Source: PHET01 sp038202795 (GTDB lineage: Bacteria > Actinomycetota > Coriobacteriia > Anaerosomatales > PHET01). From it: a DNA stretch of 19,836 nt. A program made the translations under genes and the position numbers. Of this stretch, positions 13,894 to 19,836 are shown one piece after another. Location of the stretch: positions 1 to 19,836 of the forward strand of contig JBBREQ010000038.1 of the NCBI GenBank assembly GCA_038202795.1. Reading direction: 5' to 3'. The notes under the pieces were generated by a model. The model searched no databases, was not told the origin of the DNA, and saw nothing but the letters and a program-made list of their open reading frames with translations. Within the stretch, counting starts at the first letter, position 1. Each line of letters begins with the position of its first letter.

Positions 13894-14742
13894 CTACTCA
13901 GGACGCTGCGCATCTCGCAACGCGTTCCAGACCGCCAGGGCTTGGACAGTCGGGGCCACATCATGCACACGCACCACTGAGGCGCCCAACCGCGCGCACT
14001 CGAGCGCAAGTGCCACCGACCCACCGAGCCGCTCCGCGGGCTCAGGCTCGCCTGTCATTTCCCCAATCAGACGCTTGCGCGACACACCCACCAGGAGCGG
14101 GTAGCCGTACCTGGCGAGCAGAGGGAGCGCCGCGAGCAGCGCCATGTTGTGCTGGAGGGTCTTGCCGAAGCCGATGCCCGGGTCGAGCACGATGCGCTCG
14201 GGCGCGACTCCGGCGGCTTCGAGCGTGGCGGCCTGCGCCAGCAGATACCCACCCACCTCACCCACGACATCGTCGTAGTACGGCGCGTCTTGCATGAACG
14301 CCGGTTCCCCCAGCATGTGCATGACCACGAGCCCGGCATCGCACGACGCCGCGACCTCCACCATCTGGGGGTCGCGGAATCCCGACACGTCGTTGATGAT
14401 TGCGGCGCCGGCCTCGACGCAGGCAGCTGCCACCTCGGCATGGCGTGTATCCACCGAGACAGGCCGCTCCTCCATCGCGAGGCGGGAGATGATCGGGCGG
14501 ACCCGGGAGATCTCGCCGCCGGGGGCAAGCCCCTCGGCCCCCGGGCGCGTGGACTCGCCGCCCACGTCAACGATGTCAGCTCCCTGTTCCCACATCCTCT
14601 GGCCGGTGGCCACGGCGTCGACCGGGTCTTCGTGCACCCCACCGTCCGAGAAGGAATCCGGCGTGACGTTGAGAATGCCCATCACCAGGGGGGCATCGAG
14701 CGCGAGTTCGAAACGACCGCATCTCCATGCTCTCGTATCCAC
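13894..14742 (-). CDS. folP: FolP, dihydropteroate synthase
   Basis: A 282-residue TIM-barrel enzyme condensing hydroxymethyl-dihydropterin pyrophosphate (from FolK) with p-aminobenzoate; the sulfonamide target. Motifs: MGILNVTPDSFSDGG (21-35), IVDVGGESTRPGA, SVDT, IINDVSGF, VVMHMLGEP (usually HMxGxP), LDPGIGFGKTLQHNMALL, GVSRKRLIGEMTG and the closing VRVHDV. The start is GTG at 14740-14742, 7 nt after GAGGGGG. A longer open frame to 14886 would run back into folE and gives low-complexity sequence, so it is rejected. The gene follows folE by 37 bases. Confidence 0.95.
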   Translation of the reverse strand: MDTRAWRCGRFELALDAPLVMGILNVTPDSFSDGGVHEDPVDAVATGQRMWEQGADIVDVGGESTRPGAEGLAPGGEISRVRPIISRLAMEERPVSVDTRHAEVAAACVEAGAAIINDVSGFRDPQMVEVAASCDAGLVVMHMLGEPAFMQDAPYYDDVVGEVGGYLLAQAATLEAAGVAPERIVLDPGIGFGKTLQHNMALLAALPLLARYGYPLLVGVSRKRLIGEMTGEPEPAERLGGSVALALECARLGASVVRVHDVAPTVQALAVWNALRDAQRPE

Positions 14743-14779
14743 GTCCAGACCCCCTCTTCGTCTGCTGAACAGCCAGACG

Positions 14780-15343
14780 CTACCTGCCGGTAATGAGTGA
14801 CATCGCCTCGGCGCGCGTTGCCGCGCTGCGCTCGAAGATACCGCGGACCGCACTGGTGACCGTCTCTGACCCCGGCTTGCGCACACCGCGCATCGACATG
14901 CACAGGTGCTCAGCCTCGATGACCACGATCACGCCCGCCGGATCGAGATGCTCCACGATCGTATCGGCGATCTGAGAGGTCATCCTCTCCTGGACCTGAG
15001 GCCTGCGCGCGAACACATCGACCACGCGCGCGAGCTTCGACAGTCCGCATATGCGGCCGTGCTTTCCGGGGATGTAGGCCACGTGAGCCCGGCCCATGAA
15101 GGGAACGAGGTGGTGCTCACAGACCGAGTACAGCGGGATATCGCGCACCAGCACCATCTCCTGGTGACCTTCGTTGAAGGTCACGCAGAAATGTTCGGCG
15201 GCATCCTGGCCCAGCCCGGCGAATATCTCTGCATACATGTCGGCAACCCGCCGCGGCGTCTCGAGCAGTCCTTCTCGGCCGGGGTCTTCGCCTATTCCTT
15301 CGAGAATCAGGCGGACGCCCGTCTCTATCTTGTCGCGGTCCAT
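14780..15343 (-). CDS. folE: FolE, GTP cyclohydrolase I (type IA)
   Basis: A 187-residue zinc enzyme converting GTP to dihydroneopterin triphosphate, first step of folate synthesis. All zinc ligands of the type IA enzyme are present: Cys75 and His78 (YSVCEHHLVPF) and Cys148 (HLCMSMRGV). Other conserved parts: GEDPGREGLLETPRRVA (18-34), IPGKHGRICGLSKLARVVD (91-109), RPQVQERMTSQIAD (114-127). The start ATG lies 5-6 nt after GAGAGGG; an open frame upstream to 15385 has no better site. It is followed by folP and folK and preceded, after 45 bases, by the small metal-site protein gene. Confidence 0.95.
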   Translation of the reverse strand: MDRDKIETGVRLILEGIGEDPGREGLLETPRRVADMYAEIFAGLGQDAAEHFCVTFNEGHQEMVLVRDIPLYSVCEHHLVPFMGRAHVAYIPGKHGRICGLSKLARVVDVFARRPQVQERMTSQIADTIVEHLDPAGVIVVIEAEHLCMSMRGVRKPGSETVTSAVRGIFERSAATRAEAMSLITGR

Positions 15344-15388
15344 AATTGCCCTCTCGCATGCGGGTGATGAGTGGACGATACCCATCCT

Positions 15389-15817
15389 CTAGGGTACCCG
15401 ATGGCCTGCCGGTGGCTTTCCCTCCGTACCCCAGCGGCGTAGATAGCTGGCGAGCATCTCCCGCGAACGACGCTCGAGGCGCACGCGCACGCGCGCACCA
15501 CGATGAGCCCAGCGGTCTATGCCGTGCCAGTGCCAGACGTGGCCCCAGAAGCCATGGCCTAGGGAGTCCTGGACACAGTGGAGCGCCTGACCGAGTGCCG
15601 TGGTGTCTCCATGCTCGATAGCATCTGCGAGCAACCGCCTCGCAGTGCGATTCGCACCCAGCCACGCGAAATGGTAGCCCTTGTTCCGCCACCGGTGGAC
15701 GTTGTAGATCCGGTCGACATCCCAATCGGCAGCGGCAATCGACGAGGCCTCCTCTTCCGAGAAACCCTCGTCGATCGCCCACGCTCGCGTGAACTCATAG
15801 TGAACCTCGCGATTCAC
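15389..15817 (-). CDS. Small putative metal-binding protein, zinc phospholipase C/P1 nuclease-like core
   Basis: A 142-residue protein with no signal peptide or membrane segment, so probably cytosolic. The sequence has a metal-site pattern: VHYEFT with His6, AAADWDVD with Asp31/33/35, GYHFAWLG with His49, and ALHCVQDSLGHGFWGHVWHWH, in which His80-x3-Asp84-x3-His88 recalls the helix of the PF00882 zinc-dependent phospholipase C/S1-P1 nuclease fold. It is about half the size of those enzymes. The C-terminus is Arg-rich and less ordered. The only sensible start is GTG at 15815-15817, 12 bases after the ftsH stop, without a clear ribosome site, suggesting coupling to ftsH. Function is unknown; the family assignment is by motif spacing only. 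Confidence 0.7.
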   Translation of the reverse strand: MNREVHYEFTRAWAIDEGFSEEEASSIAAADWDVDRIYNVHRWRNKGYHFAWLGANRTARRLLADAIEHGDTTALGQALHCVQDSLGHGFWGHVWHWHGIDRWAHRGARVRVRLERRSREMLASYLRRWGTEGKPPAGHRVP

Positions 15818-15829
15818 TTCGCAGCACGC

Positions 15830-17824
15830 CTATGCGTTGAAGATGGGTGGAGCCAGCGGCGGGGCCTCGGGGGGCGTGTCCGTGTCGCTGGTCGCCTCCT
15901 CGACGGGAGGCTCGTCGCCGGGCTCGTCGGGATCGACCGGCGGCTCAGCGGCCTTGCGGGCGGCCTCGTCGACCAGGAACGCGTCCCACCGGTTCTCCAG
16001 CAGTGCCGCAAGCTCCTCGCGGTCCACGGTCTCGCGCTCCATCAGCACGCTCGCCATAAGATCCAGATGCTCCCTGCGCTCGGTGAGGATCTGCCGCGCG
16101 GATGCGTAGCCGTCATCGATCAGCCGCGCGATCTCTTTGTCGATCTCGTAGGCGATCTCGGGACTGTAGTCAGCATTCGCCGAGAAGTCCCTGCCCAAGA
16201 AGACCTCGTGGCCGGCTTCTCCAAACGTCTGCGGACCCAGCTTCTCGGACATGCCGAATCGCGTGACCATCTGCTTGGCGAGTTTGGTGGCCCGCTCTAG
16301 GTCGTTGGACGCACCCGTGGTGACATCTCCGATGGCGATCTCCTCGGAGACGCGTCCTCCCATGAGCGAGGCGATGTCCGACATCATGCCCTGCTTGGTC
16401 TCAAGGAAGCGGTCCTCTTCCGGCAGACTCCATGTGCTGCCCAACGAGCGGCCGCGGGGAATGATCGTGATCTTGTGAACCGGATCCGAATGCGGCAACA
16501 CGTGCCCCACCAGTGCGTGACCCGCCTCGTGATAGGCGATAACACGCTTCTCGTCATCCGAGATCAGGCGACTCTTGCGCTCGGGCCCGGCGATAACGCG
16601 GTCGATGCCCTCTTCGAGCTCGCGCATGTCGATCTTCTTCTTGCCATGACGCGCGGCGAGTAGCGCGGCTTCGTTGACGAGGTTCGCGAGGTCCGCTCCG
16701 GTGAAGCCCGGGGTACGGCGAGCGATGACTTCCAGGTCGATGTCATCGGTCAGCGGCTTGCCTCGGGCGTGAATCTTCAAGATTCCGTGGCGCCCGCGCA
16801 GGTCGGGACGGTCAACGGTTATCTGGCGATCGAAGCGGCCCGGGCGCAGCAACGCCGGGTCGAGTATATCGGGGCGGTTCGTGGCGGCGATCAGGATGAC
16901 GTTGGCCTTCAGGTCGAAGCCGTCCATCTCGACGAGCAGCTGGTTGAGCGTCTGCTCGCGCTCGTCATGCCCGCCGCCCAAGCCTGCACCGCGCTGGCGG
17001 CCAACCGCATCGATCTCGTCCATGAAGATGATGCAGGGGGCAGCCGCCTTCGCCTGCTCGAACAGGTCCCGGACGCGGCTTGCGCCCACACCCACGAACA
17101 TCTCGACGAAGTCAGAACCGGAGATGGAGAAGAACGGCACTGCGGCCTCACCCGCAACCGCACGCGCGAGCAGCGTCTTACCGGTGCCCGGAGGGCCTAC
17201 CAACAAGACGCCCTTGGGAATCTTGGCGCCCAGCGCCTGGAACTTCGCCGGGTTGGCGAGGAAGTCCTTGATCTCCTCAAGCTCCTCTATCGCCTCATCG
17301 GCACCGGCAACATCTTTGAAGCTGATCCGAGGCTGATCGCGCGTCATGCGCTTGGCCTTGGACTTGCCGAAACTCATGATCTTGGAGTTGCCGCCCTGCA
17401 TCTGGTTCATGAAGAAGAACATCACGAATACGAGAAGCAGTATGGGCAACACGGCACTCAGGATCGATACCCATGGATTGGGCCCGGAGTTGTCGACGTT
17501 CCATTCCAGCTGCCCATTGACCTTCTCGCCCGCGACCATGAGTTCAGTGAACTTGTCTTCGCCCGCCCACGCCGACGTGAACTCGAGCGGGTCCTTCTTG
17601 GCGGTCTTATCGGCAACATCTGCCCAGTACGAACCTTTGACCGAGCCATCGCGCAACACGTACACGGCTTCGGACACGCGACCGTCTTCGACAGCAGTGA
17701 CGAAGTCACCGGTCTTGAGCTCGGTGGGCGCTTTCTCGGGGCTGCCCACGCCCTGCATCACCAGGTACACGAGCACGCCCAGAATGGCGAGATAGATGAG
17801 TACGGTTCGGAAGTTCTTGTTCAC
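15830..17824 (-). CDS. ftsH: FtsH, ATP-dependent membrane zinc metalloprotease
   Basis: A 664-residue hexameric AAA+ protease that extracts and degrades membrane and short-lived regulatory proteins. Transmembrane helices at about 6-25 and 118-140 flank a small external domain. The AAA module shows Walker A GPPGTGKT (210-217), Walker B IIFMDEID (265-272), the pore motif FVGV (243-246) and the second region of homology ATNRPDILDPALLRPGRFDRQ (314-334). The zinc protease site is HEAGH (432-436), with the third ligand probably Asp508 in TTGASNDLERAT. The last 40 residues are a Pro/Glu/Asp-rich disordered tail. The start is GTG, with AAGGGAG about 9 nt before. It sits after tilS and hpt, as in many Gram-positive genomes. 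Confidence 0.97.
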   Translation of the reverse strand: MNKNFRTVLIYLAILGVLVYLVMQGVGSPEKAPTELKTGDFVTAVEDGRVSEAVYVLRDGSVKGSYWADVADKTAKKDPLEFTSAWAGEDKFTELMVAGEKVNGQLEWNVDNSGPNPWVSILSAVLPILLLVFVMFFFMNQMQGGNSKIMSFGKSKAKRMTRDQPRISFKDVAGADEAIEELEEIKDFLANPAKFQALGAKIPKGVLLVGPPGTGKTLLARAVAGEAAVPFFSISGSDFVEMFVGVGASRVRDLFEQAKAAAPCIIFMDEIDAVGRQRGAGLGGGHDEREQTLNQLLVEMDGFDLKANVILIAATNRPDILDPALLRPGRFDRQITVDRPDLRGRHGILKIHARGKPLTDDIDLEVIARRTPGFTGADLANLVNEAALLAARHGKKKIDMRELEEGIDRVIAGPERKSRLISDDEKRVIAYHEAGHALVGHVLPHSDPVHKITIIPRGRSLGSTWSLPEEDRFLETKQGMMSDIASLMGGRVSEEIAIGDVTTGASNDLERATKLAKQMVTRFGMSEKLGPQTFGEAGHEVFLGRDFSANADYSPEIAYEIDKEIARLIDDGYASARQILTERREHLDLMASVLMERETVDREELAALLENRWDAFLVDEAARKAAEPPVDPDEPGDEPPVEEATSDTDTPPEAPPLAPPIFNA

Positions 17825-17865
17825 GTGGAAGGTCTCCCTTGACCCGGCGCCATGGGGCGATCCGG

Positions 17866-18414
17866 CTAGTCGGCGTACACCTCGGGCTTGAGTACCCCGA
17901 TGTAGGGCAGGTTGCGGTACCGCTCGGCGTAATCCAATCCGTACCCGATGACGAACTCGTCGGGTACGTCGAACCCGACGTACTTGCAGTCAATAGATAC
18001 CCGCTGCTTGCCTTCTTTGCTCAACAACGTAACCACTTCGAGCGAACGAGGCTTGCGGGATGCGAGGTTCTTGAGCAGATACTTGAGCGTGAGTCCCGTG
18101 TCGAGGATGTCCTCGACCACGAGCACGTTCATATCTTCAATGGTCTCGTCGAGGTCCTTGATGATGCGCACGACACCCGAGGACTTGGTTGAAGAGCCAT
18201 AGCTCGATACCGCCATGAAGTCGAGCTCGACCGGCGCGGAGATCTCGCGCGAGAGGTCAGCTACGAACAGCGCGGCTCCGCGCAGAACGGCCACCAGCAA
18301 GACGGGTTCGTCGCCATAGTCGGCGCTGATCTGCGCGCCGAGCTCAGCGACTCGCGAGCGAATCTGCTCCTCAGTGATGATCACGTGGGACACGTCCGGG
18401 TGCATCCAGGTCAT
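17866..18414 (-). CDS. hpt: Hpt, hypoxanthine phosphoribosyltransferase
   Basis: A 182-residue purine-salvage enzyme: hypoxanthine or guanine plus PRPP gives IMP or GMP. The PRPP-binding motif is VVEDILDTGLTL (99-110); LRGAALF (44-50) and the flexible-loop segment SYGSSTKSSG (71-80) are typical, and the C-terminal VGFDVPDEFVIGYGLDYAERYRNLP holds the base-binding region. The ATG at 18412-18414 is taken as the start. A TTG at 18426 directly abuts the GGAG ribosome site and is too close, while an ATG three codons later (18403-18405) is also possible. It sits 35 bases after tilS and 41 before ftsH, in the conserved tilS-hpt-ftsH order. Confidence 0.95.
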   Translation of the reverse strand: MTWMHPDVSHVIITEEQIRSRVAELGAQISADYGDEPVLLVAVLRGAALFVADLSREISAPVELDFMAVSSYGSSTKSSGVVRIIKDLDETIEDMNVLVVEDILDTGLTLKYLLKNLASRKPRSLEVVTLLSKEGKQRVSIDCKYVGFDVPDEFVIGYGLDYAERYRNLPYIGVLKPEVYAD

Positions 18415-18441
18415 CTGATCCGCCAACTCCGTTTCGGTACG

Positions 18442-18458
18442 GCGCCCCCTCAGGGCGC
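18442..18458 (-). other. Short hairpin over the tilS stop
   Basis: GCGCCC (18442-18447) and GGGCGC (18453-18458) form a 6-bp stem with a 5-base loop that includes the tilS TGA. There is no T-tract and hpt follows closely, so it is more likely an intercistronic structure than a terminator. Confidence 0.25.
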
Positions 18459-19836
18459 GGGTTCAGTGCCGCGTTCATCCCACGTCAGGCGCACGGCCTG
18501 GGTGGTCGACGGCGTGATGCGGCAGTCCTCCGCCATCCGCACGCCTGCGAGCCAGACGATCCTGTCGCCATCACGTACCACCGGCACGAGCTCACGGAGT
18601 CGCGCCGGCACCTTTGCGTCGGTGAGCATGTCGGAGAGCTTCCGCGTCCCGCTCATGCCCAGCGGCCGCATCCGGTCACCTTCACGCCACCCGTCCACCA
18701 CCAACTCGCCACGCAACGCCTGAGTGTCGATCACGATGGAGTTCGCACTCCCGGAGCGATCGTCACTGACCGTCCGCTGCGCGACGATCCTGCCTGCGGG
18801 ACCCAAGTTCGCCGTACCGGGCAGAGGGAGCAAGGCGGGTGCCACGCGCGCACGGGCCGTCTCCCTACGCAAGATGACCATACTACCGTACTCCGACACC
18901 GCCCGAAGACCCTCCGGGAGATCGCGTGCGAAACCGTCATGGCCGAGCCCATCCACCAGCGCCTCGACGTGCGAGGACTCGATCCGTGATGCATCAGGGA
19001 AGCAGTCGATGAGCGCCATCCGAATCACCCGCCGAGCCATCGCGCGCTCGAGCGCGAGCAACCGCTCGCTGCGCAGGCTGAGGCGTTCGCCGGGCACCAT
19101 CGTGGCGCATTCGCGTAGTTGAGCCCGCGCCAGTGTGGTGAGCAGCTCATCGTCATCGCCCAGAAGATCCATCGTGCGTGCGAGGGTCTCTCGGAAGGCG
19201 GGGTTGAGTGCGGCGGCGGCGGGCACGATGTGTTCGCGCAGGTAGGCCCGCATGCGCGCAGTGTCGGTGTTGCTCTCGTCCTCCCGCCAGTCCGCGTCCG
19301 CGGCCTCGAGCCACACACGCAGTTCGGTGCGGTCGCATTCAAGAAGCGGCCGCACGATGCGGCCTCGCACCGGGGCGATTCCGGCGAGCGAACCGGTGCC
19401 GCCTCCCGTGATAGCGCGCGTGAAGAACGTCTCCACGCGGTCGTCGCGCGTGTGAGCAACCGCGATGCGCCCGGTGGCGGGATCCACGCCCAGCCGGGCA
19501 CAGAACGCATCGAGTTCCTCATCGGCGAAACGGTAGCGCACGCGACGGCCCGCGTCCTCTAGGTTGAGGCCTTCGTCGGCGGCGTAGGCGGCAACGTCGT
19601 AGTGCGCCACGCGGCACTCGACGGTCAGCGCCTCGCACAGCGCTCGCACGAACCCTTCATCGCCGTCCGACGCCGCGCCGCGCAGCCCGTGGTTCACGTG
19701 CAGCACGCGCAGCGGGTGATCGCCCAGCTCGCCTGCGGCCAGCAGTCGCAGCAGCGCGACCGAGTCGCCTCCGCCCGACACCATCACGAGCACCGGAGCG
19801 CCCACAGGCAGCATGTCGTAGCGGGCCGCGGTCGCG
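18450..19836 (-). CDS. tilS: TilS, tRNA(Ile)-lysidine synthase (5' end beyond window)
   Basis: An ATP-dependent enzyme that converts C34 of the CAU-anticodon tRNA(Ile) to lysidine, so that it reads AUA. The N-terminal PP-loop motif SGGGDS and HVNHGLRG are present, then AVAHTRDDRVETFF, RPLLECDRTELRVWL, DESNTD, and the C-terminal substrate domain (WREGDRMRPLGMSGTRKLSDMLTDAKVP...VWLAGVRM). From the ATG at 19814 there are 454 residues, but the frame stays open to the window edge, and the preceding residues ATAARYD before MLPVGAPVLV look like the usual TilS N-terminal helix. The gene is therefore probably truncated by the window. It is the first visible gene of the tilS-hpt-ftsH-fol series. Confidence 0.94.
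   Translation of the reverse strand, partial: ATAARYDMLPVGAPVLVMVSGGGDSVALLRLLAAGELGDHPLRVLHVNHGLRGAASDGDEGFVRALCEALTVECRVAHYDVAAYAADEGLNLEDAGRRVRYRFADEELDAFCARLGVDPATGRIAVAHTRDDRVETFFTRAITGGGTGSLAGIAPVRGRIVRPLLECDRTELRVWLEAADADWREDESNTDTARMRAYLREHIVPAAAALNPAFRETLARTMDLLGDDDELLTTLARAQLRECATMVPGERLSLRSERLLALERAMARRVIRMALIDCFPDASRIESSHVEALVDGLGHDGFARDLPEGLRAVSEYGSMVILRRETARARVAPALLPLPGTANLGPAGRIVAQRTVSDDRSGSANSIVIDTQALRGELVVDGWREGDRMRPLGMSGTRKLSDMLTDAKVPARLRELVPVVRDGDRIVWLAGVRMAEDCRITPSTTQAVRLTWDERGTEPAP

Noticed and set aside
15379..15396. TACCC/GGGTA repeat at the end of the small metal-site gene
   Set aside because: A 5-bp stem without T-tract is expected by chance in this composition.
16769..17842. 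357-residue plus-strand open frame opposite ftsH
   Set aside because: It is an antisense shadow of the FtsH AAA domain, with no motif or ribosome site.

Overview
This is a dense, high-GC bacterial chromosome segment, almost entirely single-copy housekeeping and cofactor genes. GC content, frequent GTG starts, and a gene set of NadA/B/C, CoaX, FtsH, Hpt, TilS and DedA fit an actinobacterial lineage. The pairing of an HTH regulator with a 'quinate 5-dehydrogenase'-type protein and a Cys-type CcmE lean towards a deep-branching, probably anaerobic group such as Coriobacteriia/Anaerosomatales relatives. The taxonomic placement is inference; no rRNA or tRNA gene is present. No insertion sequence, prophage, CRISPR array or tRNA was seen, and no gene-free stretch exceeds 300 bases (the longest is 754-992).

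Left part (1-3349, all minus strand): a CcmE-like haem chaperone with the CxxxY haem-attachment motif and a second CcmE-like OB domain; a 'quinate 5-dehydrogenase'-like protein of unknown true function, overlapping the end of an HTH regulator gene; then coaX (type III pantothenate kinase). A TGTACA-type double repeat lies at the probable transcription start of the regulator gene and looks like an autoregulatory operator. A plus-strand two-component system (OmpR-type regulator plus a histidine kinase almost without an extracellular loop) follows at 3509-5233 and converges on bioY.

Centre (5249-12906, minus strand): a cofactor operon in the order panB-panC-nadA-nadB-nadC-dedA-birA. Its junctions are stop/start overlaps of about 4-8 nt or a 1-nt gap. 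It makes pantoate/pantothenate and de novo NAD (aspartate to nicotinate mononucleotide) and ends in the bifunctional biotin ligase/repressor. Directly downstream sits bioY (biotin uptake), with a near-consensus BirA operator (TTGTTAACC-N14-GGTTAACGG) overlapping its predicted -10 box, so the repressor and its target are adjacent. 

Right part (13033-19836, minus strand): tilS-hpt-ftsH, a widely conserved Gram-positive arrangement; a small metal-site protein resembling the zinc phospholipase C/P1 nuclease fold; then folE-folP-folK. The folate cluster has no folB, and FolK carries a C-terminal extension that looks like a DUF2007-type domain. tilS runs off the right edge. 

As a whole the window is a vitamin/cofactor block (folate, pantothenate/CoA, NAD, biotin). 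The most interesting points are the HTH/'quinate dehydrogenase' pair with its operator, the FolK fusion with missing folB, the duplicated Cys-type CcmE, the orphan metal-site protein between ftsH and folE, and the compact BirA/BioY regulatory loop.
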